From the NCBI RefSeq assembly GCF_007991515.1, contig NZ_BJYM01000010.1, positions 62,001 through 126,000 of the forward strand: a DNA stretch of 64,000 nt, read 5' to 3'. This document shows, piece by piece, positions 43,094 through 52,610 of this stretch (the first letter of the stretch is position 1; every line of letters starts with the position of its first letter). This DNA comes from Oceanobacillus sojae (GTDB lineage Bacteria; Bacillota; Bacilli; Bacillales; Amphibacillaceae). A program made the translations under genes and the position numbers. A model generated the notes under the pieces. That model had not been told where the DNA came from, searched no databases, and worked only from the letters and a program-made list of their open reading frames with translations.

Positions 43094-44800
43094 TTAAACT
43101 GTCATGGTTACCTTTGGACTACGACTGCTTTTCTTTCTGGCGTTTTCAGCGATATCCATTGCAGCTGCATAACCAAACACCATAGATGCTCCAATCGTTG
43201 CACCAGGCCCGGGGTATGTCTCTCCCATTACAGAGGCAGTACAATTTCCTGTAGCATATAGGCCTGTTATTGGAGCACCATCCTTTGTAATCACTCTTGC
43301 TGATTCATCGATGACCAGCCCGCCTTTTGTTCCAATATCACCTGGATAAATAGGAATCGCATAGTAAGGAGCCTTGTCCAGTGGTGCCAGATTGGGATTA
43401 TTCAATGTCGGATCGCCATAATATCTATCATAAGCACTTTCTCCGCGCTGAAAATCCTCATCACTTCCTTTAGCTGCAAATGTATTAAACCTGGAAATGG
43501 TGGCAGCCAGTTTTTCTGGAGGTACATTGATTTTCCTGGCCAATTCTTCAATGGTATCTGCTTTTTTAACATAATCAGTTTCAAACCATTCTTTTGGAAG
43601 CTGTTGTAATGGCATAATTCCAAATACAAGATAACGGCTCTTTACGCGTTTATCAAATATCATCCATGACGGTATCGTGGAGCTCTGTTCATTATTATTT
43701 TCATACATTTGATCTACAAATTCATGGTATGGAACAGATTCGTTGATATAGCGTTCGCCATTACTATTTACGATAATTAAGCCGGGTGTAGCCCGCTCAG
43801 CGACAGGCATAAATGCGGGAGCTCCAGGTGGTGCTGAGGTAGGAGTTCCCCACACTTTGTCCATTAAATCCAATTGCCCGCCTAATTTTACACCGGCAGC
43901 AATTACATCACCTGTCTGCTTTTCCGCTGACAATGTCCACTCTGTATTAGTGGGCTTCGGTAAATATTTTTCCCGCAGCTCCTGATTATGGGAAAAGCCG
44001 CCGGAAGCAAAAATGACCCCATGACGGGCCTGAATATTGATTTCCATTCCATCTCTTTCGGCAATAACACCTGTTACTTGATTATTTTCATAAATTAAAT
44101 CTTTAAATGGTGTCTGGAGCCAAACCTCTCCGCCAGCCTCCTTTAGTGAAGTGTATAGACGGGCAACAGCAGCCTCACCTAAAGTAGTGGGTTTATATCC
44201 AGAAATGAGCGTGCGGATCAGCCGCATACCTACTTTCACTGCTTTTGTTTTCCCGATCCATGTCCTCATAATCATGTTCACTTTGTGGAATTCACTTGAT
44301 TTTAATACCATTCCTTTGGTCGGCAAACCTGAAGTACGTAAATGCTTGATATCATCTCCTAATTTTCTGAGGTCAAACAGCTGGGCTTCAACGGCTCTCC
44401 CCGAAGCCAGACCTCCTGGTGATTCAGGGTAATAATCGGAATATCTGGGAGTGTATTCCCATCTGAAATGTTCCGTGTTCTCGTGTAAATACTTTACCAT
44501 TTCAGGTCCCTTTCTCAGGTAAGCCTTTTTTAAAGCATCCGGAACACGATCTCCCACGGTGGTGTCCAGGTAAGTTTTTGCATGCTCATACGTATCTTTA
44601 ACCCCGGCTTCTTCTAAATAAAGGTTATTGGGAATCCAGATGGTTCCACCTGATTTTGATGTGGAACCGCCAAATAGAGCAGTCTTTTCAATGACAATTA
44701 CTGATAAACCCTGTAAGCGTGCTGTTAAAGCAGCTGTTAATCCTCCGGCACCTGAACCTACGACTACCACGTCGTATTGTTCATTCCATTGTTTTTCCAA
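43094..44800 (-). CDS. FAD-dependent dehydrogenase, 3-ketosteroid Delta1-dehydrogenase-like
   Basis: 568 residues, start TTG with AAAGGGGGT upstream. N-terminal FAD site VVVGSGAGGLTAALTA, then ALFGGSTSKSGG, and near the end GNCTASVMGETYPGPGATIGASMVFG, the pattern of 3-oxosteroid 1-dehydrogenase and fumarate-reductase-like flavoproteins. Such enzymes introduce a double bond next to a ketone. No other steroid-degradation genes are present except a possible SDR, so the substrate may be a smaller ketone or a xenobiotic. A TetR regulator is divergent to it. Confidence 0.8.
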   Translation of the reverse strand: MEKQWNEQYDVVVVGSGAGGLTAALTARLQGLSVIVIEKTALFGGSTSKSGGTIWIPNNLYLEEAGVKDTYEHAKTYLDTTVGDRVPDALKKAYLRKGPEMVKYLHENTEHFRWEYTPRYSDYYPESPGGLASGRAVEAQLFDLRKLGDDIKHLRTSGLPTKGMVLKSSEFHKVNMIMRTWIGKTKAVKVGMRLIRTLISGYKPTTLGEAAVARLYTSLKEAGGEVWLQTPFKDLIYENNQVTGVIAERDGMEINIQARHGVIFASGGFSHNQELREKYLPKPTNTEWTLSAEKQTGDVIAAGVKLGGQLDLMDKVWGTPTSAPPGAPAFMPVAERATPGLIIVNSNGERYINESVPYHEFVDQMYENNNEQSSTIPSWMIFDKRVKSRYLVFGIMPLQQLPKEWFETDYVKKADTIEELARKINVPPEKLAATISRFNTFAAKGSDEDFQRGESAYDRYYGDPTLNNPNLAPLDKAPYYAIPIYPGDIGTKGGLVIDESARVITKDGAPITGLYATGNCTASVMGETYPGPGATIGASMVFGYAAAMDIAENARKKSSRSPKVTMTV

Positions 44801-44971
44801 TAGGATGACCCCCTTTGATTTTTTGAATTATGTTAAACTATATATGTGAATTAATTTTAGTATAAATTTTAAATGAAACGCTTTCAATCAGTAATAGATT
44901 AAGGTCTGTGTACATAAACAACAGATGAATGCAATCTGTTTAAAAATGAAAAGAAGTTTGGGGTGATTTGA

Positions 44972-45577
44972 GTGGTTACCAAGAATATAATATTGGATAG
45001 ACGGGTGAGGAGAACAAAAAAATTATTAAAATATGCGCTTCTTGAATTAATGCATAAAAAAGACTATGGGCAAATAACGGTTACGGATATTGTGGAGCAC
45101 GCTGATTATAATCGCGCTACTTTTTACCGGCACTATAATCAAAAGGCGGATTTAGTCAAGGAAATTATTACGGATCAGACAAACGGACTGATTCAAGCCT
45201 TTAAAGTTCCTTATAAGAAGAATAATTATATCCATTTAAACGACTTAGCTCCTTCAGAAGTTGTTATTTTTAATTATATTATCGAAAATAAGCATTTTTA
45301 TGCACTTTGGAGAGAATTCGAAGCCATACCGGGATTTTATGAAGTTTTTCTGCAATCCATTACCCAATTTTTTGAGAATGAAATTAACTTAATTACCCCA
45401 TACCATGATGGATTGGATAACAATATGTATACCTCATTCTATGCCTATGGAATTCTAGGTATTATTCTGGATTGGATTAAAAAGGATTTTGAGCAATCTC
45501 CTGGTTATATGGCAAAACAGCTCTGCAAAATAATAAATTACTATCCAGCGGAATCATTTATAATTGGTAACTCTTGA
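44972..45577 (+). CDS. TetR-family regulator divergent from the FAD dehydrogenase
   Basis: 201 residues, start GTG after GGGGTGA. Helix-turn-helix ITVTDIVEHADYNRATFYRHY near residues 34-54. The C-terminal domain resembles that of the second TetR at 48999 (both keep the sequence PYK.K..I.LND/DNL near residue 80-95 and end in YMA(K/E)QL), so they are paralogues. It likely controls the dehydrogenase. Confidence 0.85.
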   Translation: MVTKNIILDRRVRRTKKLLKYALLELMHKKDYGQITVTDIVEHADYNRATFYRHYNQKADLVKEIITDQTNGLIQAFKVPYKKNNYIHLNDLAPSEVVIFNYIIENKHFYALWREFEAIPGFYEVFLQSITQFFENEINLITPYHDGLDNNMYTSFYAYGILGIILDWIKKDFEQSPGYMAKQLCKIINYYPAESFIIGNS

Positions 45578-45684
45578 TAAAGCAGACTTAGAATGTCGTT
45601 ATCGGCTTAGAAAAGTATATATTATTAATATATGATAAAGATAAATGGAATCAAACAATTCTTATTATTGGAGGAAAACAATAT

Positions 45685-46179
45685 ATGCTGGCAGCGGTAG
45701 AAAAAACAGAAAATGGCTATATAGCAACTTTTGCACGTAATTTTAATAGCTCTGTTGACGAAGTATGGGGCACATTAATAAAAAATGATAAACTGCAGCA
45801 ATGGATGCCCAATTTAGAAGTGGTAGACCTGAGAAAAAGTAGGAAAATGAAATTTAATATGAATGATGGAACAGGAAATTCCTTTGAGATTGCTATTTTA
45901 GATTTTCAGCCGCAAACCTATTGGCAATTTGAATGGGGAGAAGGCTCTGTCCGGTTTGAACTGGAGCAGACCGGGGATGCATGTGTTTTAGTATTAAAAG
46001 AATATATTCCAGTGCTCGATGACCATGTTCCTAAGGATTTAGCCGGCTGGCATATCTGTTTAGATATGTTTGAGGCAGCTCTGACAGGAAGACCAGCGGG
46101 TTTTCCAAAGGAATCATGGAAAATGAAGTATGAAGCATATAAGAAAATCGTTCATCCGTTTTTACAGGAAGATAAATAA
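45685..46179 (+). CDS. SRPBCC (START/Bet v1-like, AHSA1-type) domain protein
   Basis: 164 residues, one hydrophobic-cavity helix-grip domain: FARNFNSSVDEVWGTLIKNDKLQQWMP at the start and FELEQTGDACVLVLKEYIP in the middle are typical of AHSA1/YndB-like proteins that bind lipids or aromatic compounds. GGAGG precedes the ATG. Its own terminator faces the catalase gene. Role unknown; position suggests a link with the nearby hydrophobic-substrate enzymes. Confidence 0.78.
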   Translation: MLAAVEKTENGYIATFARNFNSSVDEVWGTLIKNDKLQQWMPNLEVVDLRKSRKMKFNMNDGTGNSFEIAILDFQPQTYWQFEWGEGSVRFELEQTGDACVLVLKEYIPVLDDHVPKDLAGWHICLDMFEAALTGRPAGFPKESWKMKYEAYKKIVHPFLQEDK

Positions 46180-46181
46180 TT

Positions 46182-46223
46182 AAAATGGTGCCTCAAAGCT
46201 TAACCTTGAGGTACCATTTTTTA
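46182..46223. terminator. Bidirectional terminator
   Basis: AAAATGGTGCCTCAA (46182-46196) with TTGAGGTACCATTTT (46206-46220), then TT. It lies between the converging SRPBCC and catalase genes. Confidence 0.9.
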
Positions 46224-46225
46224 TA

Positions 46226-47824
46226 TTAATAAGGATCTGCGTCATGTCCAAGCTCTTCAGCGTGCTTTGGAGCCTGTTCCGCATCTGATGCACCTAATGG
46301 ATTCTGACTGGTGCCATGTTTTTTCGCTTGCTTTAAACCTTCTCTCAGACGACGTCCATACTCTTCGTCAGCTTCTTCTGCAAGTGCAATCATTTTATCC
46401 TGAATCCGCTTGTCGCAGGTTGATAAATCTCCAATCATATTAGACAATAATTCATCTTTTTCCCAATCATCAAATTGACGGAAGGTTTCTCCTGCCTGCT
46501 TTGTATTATCATTGCGGTCAATGGATTCACGTACAAGGTTGCCCTCTACAAAAGGTGTATATTCCTTGCCAGTTTGTTTCGCTTCCTCCAGTCCGCCAAG
46601 CACGGACGGCTCGTAATTAACATGTGGATTTTGACCGGGAGCTTTGTCGTTTTGCTGACGTAACTGTCCACCTTCCTGATTGGTAGCAACCCGTTTTTTG
46701 GCTGCATTAATCGGAACCTGCAAATAGTTAGCTCCAACACGGTAGCGCTGTGTATCGGAGTAAGAAAAAGTACGCCCCTGAAGCATTTTGTCATCGGAAA
46801 AGTCCAGCCCGTCAACTAATACACCGGTTCCGAATGATGCCTGTTCAACTTCAGTGAAATAATTTTCCGGATTTTTATTAAGTACCATTTTTCCTACCGG
46901 AAGCCATGGGAATTTATCCTCCGGCCATAATTTTGTGTCATCTAACGGGTCAAAATCAAGCTCTGGATGATCGTCGTCTGACATAATTTGTACCAGCAGC
47001 TCCCATTCTGGATAATCGCCTTTTTCAATCGCATCATATAGATCCTGGGTAGCATGATTAAAATTCTCACCCTGGATTTCAGCAGCTTCTTTGGTGGTTA
47101 AATTTTTAATCCCCTGCTTTGGTTCCCAATGGTATTTCACGAGAACAGCTTCTCCATCCTGATTGACCCATTTATAGGTGTTTACGCCCGACCCCTGCAT
47201 CATCCGATAGTTTGCAGGAATCCCCCATGGTGAGTAGATAAAGGTTACCATATGAAAGGACTCGGGGGAGCTGGAGCAAAAATCAAAGAAGCGCTCGGAA
47301 TCTTGAATGTTTGTTACTGGATCCGGACGGAAAGCATGAATCATATCAGGAAACTTCATTGCATCACGGATAAAGAAAATTTTGATGTTATTGCCGACCA
47401 GATCCCAGTTGCCATCCTCTGTGTAAAATTTAACAGCAAAACCGCGCGGATCACGTACTGTCTCCGGAGAATGATTTCCATGAACTACTGTTGAGAAACG
47501 GACAAATACAGGTGTCTGCTTCCCTTTATCCTGGAAAACCTTTGCTCTTGTGTACTTGGAAACAGGGTCATTACCAACTGTTCCATAGGTTTCAAAATAG
47601 CCATGTGCTCCGGCACCGCGTGCATGCACAATACGTTCTGGGATTTTCTCACGATCAAAATGACTTATTTTTTCAATAAAATCATAATTCTCCAATGTAG
47701 CAGGGCCACGGTTGCTGACGGTACGGATATTTTGGTTGTTAGTTACGGGATGACCTTGACGGGTGGTTAAAGTATTATCATTTTCAATATTTGTTTGACT
47801 GGTGGATTTTTCTTTTTCAGACAT
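46226..47824 (-). CDS. Monofunctional heme catalase
   Basis: 532 residues. The catalytic histidine lies in [11 protein letters not shown] near residue 73, the distal Asn in [22 protein letters not shown], and the heme-tyrosine segment in [12 protein letters not shown]. It degrades hydrogen peroxide in the cytoplasm. The C-terminal tail ends in [13 protein letters not shown] looked for a PerR box upstream and did not find one. Oxidase activity of neighbouring flavoproteins would yield peroxide, but common control is not shown. Confidence 0.95.
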   Translation of the reverse strand: MSEKEKSTSQTNIENDNTLTTRQGHPVTNNQNIRTVSNRGPATLENYDFIEKISHFDREKIPERIVHARGAGAHGYFETYGTVGNDPVSKYTRAKVFQDKGKQTPVFVRFSTVVHGNHSPETVRDPRGFAVKFYTEDGNWDLVGNNIKIFFIRDAMKFPDMIHAFRPDPVTNIQDSERFFDFCSSSPESFHMVTFIYSPWGIPANYRMMQGSGVNTYKWVNQDGEAVLVKYHWEPKQGIKNLTTKEAAEIQGENFNHATQDLYDAIEKGDYPEWELLVQIMSDDDHPELDFDPLDDTKLWPEDKFPWLPVGKMVLNKNPENYFTEVEQASFGTGVLVDGLDFSDDKMLQGRTFSYSDTQRYRVGANYLQVPINAAKKRVATNQEGGQLRQQNDKAPGQNPHVNYEPSVLGGLEEAKQTGKEYTPFVEGNLVRESIDRNDNTKQAGETFRQFDDWEKDELLSNMIGDLSTCDKRIQDKMIALAEEADEEYGRRLREGLKQAKKHGTSQNPLGASDAEQAPKHAEELGHDADPY

Positions 47825-48084
47825 GTGTTGAGCCTCATTTCCTTCATAAATTTCTTCTTATTAGCATTGCCAATCCAGATGAAATTAACCGTATCAAAAA
47901 AGGATTTTTTATCAATTTCCGTAAGAATCATTCCGTCTTAAGAAATGAAAATGAGCAGGGAATTATCAAGGGGAGATGAGAGCAGTTTAACGGAAACAGA
48001 GGGGTACTATTTGTAAGAAGGCTGTGTTTCTGATCAAAATAAAAACGGATGCAGAAAGGCTATCTGAATCCGTAAAAGTACAAA

Positions 48085-48846
48085 CTAAAAAGCTGCTGTC
48101 CAGCCGGCATCTGCAGTAATAACAGTTCCATTGACAAAGCTGGATTCATCTGAAGCTAAGAATAACGCTACCTGTGCAATTTCTTCTGGTTGTCCGACTC
48201 TAGGCATCACGGCCTGCGCTAACTGTGTCCGGCTCGCTCCAAATTGATTAAAATCGGATACAGAGGAAGTAATATTTGTTGCTACACCGCCTGGAGCAAT
48301 TGCATTACAGCGAATACCTTCCTTCGCATACATAAAGCCTGTATTTTTCGTTAAGCCTACAACAGCATGCTTTGATGCGACATATGCAGCACCAGCATGA
48401 GCCCCATTTAATCCTCCTGTAGAAGCGGTGTTAATAATGTTGCCGTTCCCTTTTTCAAGGAAAATAGGAATTGCTTTGCGAATGGCACGCATAACTCCTT
48501 TCGTATTTACATCAAAAATTAGATCCCATTTTTTATCATCAACATCGCCGGCTGCTTCCATACCATCCATAATACCAGCGTTGTTCACTAAGATATCAAG
48601 CGTTCCGAATTCAGAGACTGCTGCATCAATCATATTTTCGATGTCTTCCAGTTCAGTGATGTTTACTTTAATTGCTTTGGCTGTACCTCTATTATTTGTA
48701 ATGGATTGAACGGTTTCTTCTGCCCCTTGCAGGTTCAAATCTGCAGCAATCACTTTACAGCCTTCCCTGCCATATAATTCTGCAATCGCTTTCCCCATAC
48801 CGGAAGCTGCTCCGGTTACAATGGCTACTTTGTCTTTTAATTTCAT
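48085..48846 (-). CDS. SDR-family oxidoreductase
   Basis: 253 residues from the ATG at 48846, which follows GGAGGGG; a longer frame to 48915 lacks a site. NAD(P) motif TGAASGMGKA at 11-20, NNAGIMDGM near 87, and the catalytic YVASKHA. Residues after ASTGGLNGAHAGAAY match the classical hydroxysteroid/glucose-dehydrogenase type. The acidic residue AADL after the second strand points to NAD+. It is divergent from a TetR regulator paralogous to that of the FAD dehydrogenase. Confidence 0.87.
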   Translation of the reverse strand: MKLKDKVAIVTGAASGMGKAIAELYGREGCKVIAADLNLQGAEETVQSITNNRGTAKAIKVNITELEDIENMIDAAVSEFGTLDILVNNAGIMDGMEAAGDVDDKKWDLIFDVNTKGVMRAIRKAIPIFLEKGNGNIINTASTGGLNGAHAGAAYVASKHAVVGLTKNTGFMYAKEGIRCNAIAPGGVATNITSSVSDFNQFGASRTQLAQAVMPRVGQPEEIAQVALFLASDESSFVNGTVITADAGWTAAF

Positions 48847-48998
48847 TTTTACCCCTCCTGCAAAAAATTGTATCTGTTTCCTATCCATCTTATAATAGGG
48901 ATATCTTGTTAACAATATATAAAAAATGATTAAAATGTATGTTTATCAACACTTCCATATGTATTTGTCTAATTACTAAATTTGGGGGTAATCTATCC

Positions 48999-49598
48999 AT
49001 GTTAAATCCTGAAGATCGGCGAATTAGCAAGTCAAAAAAAGCGATGCGAAATGCGCTTATTCAATTAATAGAGGAAAAGGAGTTTAATAAAATTACGGTA
49101 ACAGATATCGTGGAACGTGCAGATTTGAATAGAGGAACTTTTTATAAGCATTATAAATCACAAACTGATATCTTATTAGAGTTAACAGAGGATATTATAG
49201 AAGATTTAATTCAATCCTATCGTATGCCTTATAAAGAGAAGCGTATATTCAATCTGGATAATCTTACCGATTCCACGGTTAAAATTTTTGAACATGTGGA
49301 AAAATTTCAGGGCTTTTATGCATTAATGCTGCGGACAGATAAACTGACTTATTTTCAGACACAGATTTTCAGGGTATTAAAGAACTTAACCATTCATGAT
49401 TTAACGAAAATAAAAAAGGAAGCAAATCAGCCGAATCAGGCTTTGCAGGCTAGCTTCTTTGCGAATGCAATTATTGGTATGATATCTGAATGGGCGGAAA
49501 ATAATTTTAGCTATAGTACGAATTACATGGCGGAGCAGTTGCTATTAATTTTAAAAAGTATGCGTCAGGTGCAGATTCTTCATCCAAGATTAGAATAA
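48999..49598 (+). CDS. TetR-family regulator divergent from the SDR gene
   Basis: 199 residues from ATG 48999, preceded by GGGGGT. Helix-turn-helix ITVTDIVERADLNRGTFYKHY; the same stretch is almost identical in the TetR at 44972. It likely controls the SDR gene, and the two regulators may answer to related ligands. Confidence 0.85.
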   Translation: MLNPEDRRISKSKKAMRNALIQLIEEKEFNKITVTDIVERADLNRGTFYKHYKSQTDILLELTEDIIEDLIQSYRMPYKEKRIFNLDNLTDSTVKIFEHVEKFQGFYALMLRTDKLTYFQTQIFRVLKNLTIHDLTKIKKEANQPNQALQASFFANAIIGMISEWAENNFSYSTNYMAEQLLLILKSMRQVQILHPRLE

Positions 49599-49627
49599 AT
49601 ATTTGCTTATTTTGTTGAAAAGAAGGG

Positions 49628-49655
49628 TTGAACTTTTTCAGCAAGCCTTTACAAT
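49628..49655 (+). promoter_or_regulatory. Possible metA promoter
   Basis: TTGAAC (49628-49633), 16-base spacer, TACAAT (49650-49655). No S-box lies between it and metA, so metA is not under the SAM riboswitch type used upstream of metN. Confidence 0.5.
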
Positions 49656-49747
49656 AAGAAATAGACTAATAATTTGGGAGAAAAGCATATCTTTCAAAAA
49701 AGATCGTTTGAAATTAATAAAGCAGAAAAGTGGATGGAGGTCAGACA

Positions 49748-50659
49748 ATGCCGATTAAAATTCCAAGAGAGCTGCCAGCAAAAGAGATTTTAGAAGAGGA
49801 AAATATCTTTGTGATGGATGAACAGCGCGCGGATTCACAGGAAATTCGTCCGCTGAGTATTCTTATCCTCAATTTGATGCCTGAAAAACAAAAGACTGAA
49901 ACGCAATTGTTAAGATACCTTGGGAATACCCCATTACAAGTGCGTATTTCTTTTTTGCGAATGGCTTCACATGAATCAAAAACAACAAGTCAGAACCACC
50001 TGGATACATTTTATAAGACCTTTGAAGAGGTTCGGGATAAAACATTTGACGGTATGATTATTACAGGGTCCCCGGTAGAGCATCTTTCCTTTACAGATGT
50101 TGATTATTGGGAGGAACTGCAAGAAATTATGGAGTGGACGAATGATCATGTTACATCTACACTTCATATTTGCTGGGGAGCGCAGGCAGCTTTATATCAT
50201 CATTATGGCATTGATAAGCATGCCCTCCCGCAAAAATGTTTTGGAGTTTTTGAACATGAGGTATTAGCACCGAAAGAACGTCTGGTAAGAGGATTTGATG
50301 AAATATTCTTAGCACCGCATTCGCGCTATACCACAGTATCTTTGGAAGAAATTGATAATCATCCTGACTTGCAACTATTAGCTGTGTCCGATGATGCAGG
50401 GGTGTTTTTACTTGCATCTAAGGATGGGAAGCATATTATGGCAACAGGTCATTTAGAATACACGGCGACAACGTTAAAAGAAGAATATGAAAGAGATCAT
50501 GCCCGCGGTGTTGACACAGCATTACCAGAAAACTATTATCCAAATAATGATCCGGACAAACTTCCAAAGCATCGCTGGAAGAGTCATTGCAGCTTACTAT
50601 TTTCCAATTGGTTGAATTATTATGTGTATCAGGAAACACCTTATGTTTGGGGAGAGTGA
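49748..50659 (+). CDS. metA: Homoserine O-acetyltransferase (MetA type)
   Basis: 303 residues from ATG 49748, after GGATGGAGGTC. The catalytic triad is Cys142 (LHICWGAQ), His235 (ATGHLEY) and Glu237. Residue 111 is Glu (SPVEHLSF); in this family Glu111 goes with acetyl-CoA and Gly with succinyl-CoA, so O-acetylhomoserine is the expected product. First committed step of methionine synthesis. Monocistronic with its own terminator. Confidence 0.94.
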   Translation: MPIKIPRELPAKEILEEENIFVMDEQRADSQEIRPLSILILNLMPEKQKTETQLLRYLGNTPLQVRISFLRMASHESKTTSQNHLDTFYKTFEEVRDKTFDGMIITGSPVEHLSFTDVDYWEELQEIMEWTNDHVTSTLHICWGAQAALYHHYGIDKHALPQKCFGVFEHEVLAPKERLVRGFDEIFLAPHSRYTTVSLEEIDNHPDLQLLAVSDDAGVFLLASKDGKHIMATGHLEYTATTLKEEYERDHARGVDTALPENYYPNNDPDKLPKHRWKSHCSLLFSNWLNYYVYQETPYVWGE

Positions 50660-50683
50660 ACTTACACTTAGGCTTGACTTTAA

Positions 50684-50711
50684 GGGGCCAGATGTGTCTG
50701 GTCCTTTTTGA
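50684..50711 (+). terminator. Terminator after metA
   Basis: GGGGCCAGA, four-base loop, TCTGGTCCT, then T residues. Confidence 0.85.
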
Positions 50712-50766
50712 TTTGGCAGGAAATAAGGTCAGGAGCACTCCCGGCCTTATTTCCGTAAAAAAGTGA

Positions 50767-51534
50767 TTAATTACGGGCATTTATCCAAATTGTTTCTGCT
50801 AAAATTGGAGCATGCTCATAAGCAGCAATTAATCCTTGCTGTTGAATTGCTGCTTTTTGAACACACTTGTATGTTAAAGTGACAGAGAAATCTGATGAAA
50901 ACGGAAAAGGATCTATAGCAATGGCATCTCTGCCTGTCCAGCCAATGGAATAGTCAGATGGTAATTTAGAAGCACTGTTTGATAAGGATAACCCTTCTTT
51001 GAAAAAAGGATGCAGGTCTTTATCCTCTGCTCCGGCCTCGTTCATGCAAACAAACAGGGACAAGTTATCGGAAAACTGTAACAGTGTATAGTCAGCTTCA
51101 AAGCTTTGCTTATCAAAATCCTTCATGGTACTGATTAACCATTCCTGACGCTTTGCTTCCTGTTGAACAAATGCTTCCGCTTCAGGGAGAGAGGATTTTA
51201 TCAGGAAACGTTTATAATGTTCACTGCAAAGTAAAGCAGCGTAGCTATCCTTCTCCTGAACCTGTTGAATACCCTGCGTGTATAATACGGTTTTTGGAAT
51301 GGTTGGAAAATCAATAAATGAATAAGGCTGATTAGCCTGATCATTCCAAAAGGGCTGCTTGTCAAATGCTTTCCAGCCACAGTCGTGCTGATAAGCAGCA
51401 TAAATAACAGAATCTTTGTAAGGAGCATGCTCCAAATAACTGGAGTCCAGATGTTTTAAAAATTCTCCTGATAAAAGAGCATGGTCTGGCTGTGCTATAA
51501 AAATAAAATGCTCGTCCTGATTTCTGATAATCAT
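50767..51534 (-). CDS. DUF3891 family protein
   Basis: 255 residues from the ATG at 51534, after GGGAAGGA. HALLSGEF near residue 18, YAAYQHDCGW near 44 and the later CSEHYKRF supply His/Asp residues placed as in HD-type metal hydrolases, but the function of DUF3891 is not known. No membrane segment. It stands alone. Confidence 0.78.
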   Translation of the reverse strand: MIIRNQDEHFIFIAQPDHALLSGEFLKHLDSSYLEHAPYKDSVIYAAYQHDCGWKAFDKQPFWNDQANQPYSFIDFPTIPKTVLYTQGIQQVQEKDSYAALLCSEHYKRFLIKSSLPEAEAFVQQEAKRQEWLISTMKDFDKQSFEADYTLLQFSDNLSLFVCMNEAGAEDKDLHPFFKEGLSLSNSASKLPSDYSIGWTGRDAIAIDPFPFSSDFSVTLTYKCVQKAAIQQQGLIAAYEHAPILAETIWINARN

Positions 51535-51644
51535 ATTAATCCTTCCCTTCAAAATGATAATTTACAAAAAATGATATTTATAAAGAGGTGATCTGATTAT
51601 ACTCATTAGTATAGTTAAAAAGGGTTATCTGGATTTCAATTATT

Positions 51645-51672
51645 AAAAAGACGATGGATGATCCACCGTCTT
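51645..51672 (-). terminator. Terminator after queT
   Basis: On the minus strand AAGACGGTGG and CCATCGTCTT pair around five bases and are followed by TTT. Confidence 0.8.
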
Positions 51673-51682
51673 ATTCTCGATT

Positions 51683-52165
51683 CTATATTATTTTATCAAA
51701 ATGTATCCGTTTATATAAAGTATAGAAAATCGGGATACCAATCAGCAATACAATTAATTCACTGGCTCCTGTTGTAAGCCATGTAAGCAGGAATGGTAAG
51801 TTTAAAGCAATCTTTAGCATAAAAGCGATAATAAACATATTAAAGCTGAAAATCAATGTATTCAGGAATAACAGTGTGAGTGTATTTTTAATATATTTCT
51901 TTAAGAAAATAATAATTCCTAACGATATAGCAGTATGTGCTGTCCCGAATAAGAGATCGAGCCCGCCTGCCATTGAAAATAAATTAGATGCAAATACACC
52001 AATTGTAATTCCGAAAAAGTAACGTTTATCAAAGATAATTAAATGGTTAAACATCTCTGATATTCGAAATTGAATCGCTCCGAATGCAACGGGAGAGACC
52101 AGCAAGGATAGAGCAACATATAGCGCTGCGATAATCCCGTTAACCACAAGTGTTTTTATATTCAT
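51683..52165 (-). CDS. queT: QueT-family queuosine-precursor transporter
   Basis: 160 residues with five or six helices; VALSLLVSPVAFGAIQFRISEMFNHL near residue 17-42 is the QueT (DUF988) signature. This is an S component of ECF vitamin transporters, importing preQ1 or a related precursor of queuosine. A preQ1 riboswitch directly in front of the gene confirms the role. The shared energising module is not in this window. Confidence 0.9.
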   Translation of the reverse strand: MNIKTLVVNGIIAALYVALSLLVSPVAFGAIQFRISEMFNHLIIFDKRYFFGITIGVFASNLFSMAGGLDLLFGTAHTAISLGIIIFLKKYIKNTLTLLFLNTLIFSFNMFIIAFMLKIALNLPFLLTWLTTGASELIVLLIGIPIFYTLYKRIHFDKII

Positions 52166-52174
52166 ATTTTGTTT

Positions 52175-52213
52175 TCCTCCTAGTTTTTTAGCGTGGGATG
52201 GTTACGAACCACG
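52175..52213 (-). ncRNA. preQ1-I riboswitch of the translational type
   Basis: Read on the minus strand from 52213: CGTGGTTCG, AACCATCCCACG, then CTAAAAAACTAGGAGG. First stem CGTGG/CCACG, a pyrimidine-containing loop and the A-rich tail match preQ1-I. The tail ends in the queT ribosome site itself, so ligand binding would hide it. Confidence 0.88.
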
Positions 52214-52610
52214 TCATGCAACGCTTATCATATCAGTATTTGAATTGGAAAACAATCGTTTTATACTATTTATAGTGTAAATAGTAGTCGTGTTTATTGT
52301 TTTTCTCGTCATTGGTCAAATCTCCACAATATGAATTGCTATTGCAGCAATTTCATCCAATTTTCATTTCAATAGAAGGATGATTTAACAACATGCAAGC
52401 AGGATAATGAAGAACATGTTCATAATGGAATAGGAAGGTATAGACGCTTATTCTCAGGTGCGAAAGTTGAGTTATTAATTTAAACAGAAGTTAAATAATC
52501 TGAACGAGAAAACATTTTTGACCGCTGGACTTCACTCATTTATAATTAGTTACATAAAGTAAGTTTGTTATTTTTAGTGAAATATAAAACCGGAAAGGTG
52601 ACTATTATAA
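52214..52610 (+). promoter_or_regulatory. Intergenic region with strong promoter for the VOC gene
   Basis: TTGACC (52518-52523), 17-base spacer, TATAAT (52541-52546) is a near-ideal promoter; the transcript would start about 52553. GGAAAGGTG precedes the VOC start. The 300 bases before it show nothing I can name; the queT promoter must be among them. Confidence 0.8.

Noticed and set aside
44873..44887. TGAAACGCTTTCA between the FAD dehydrogenase and TetR genes, looking like a cre site
   Set aside because: It is symmetric but one base shorter than the 14-base cre consensus, so the fixed positions do not line up. It could still be an operator for another protein.
47825..48084. PerR box for the catalase gene
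   Set aside because: No TTATAATNATTATAA-like sequence is visible in the 260 bases before the start.
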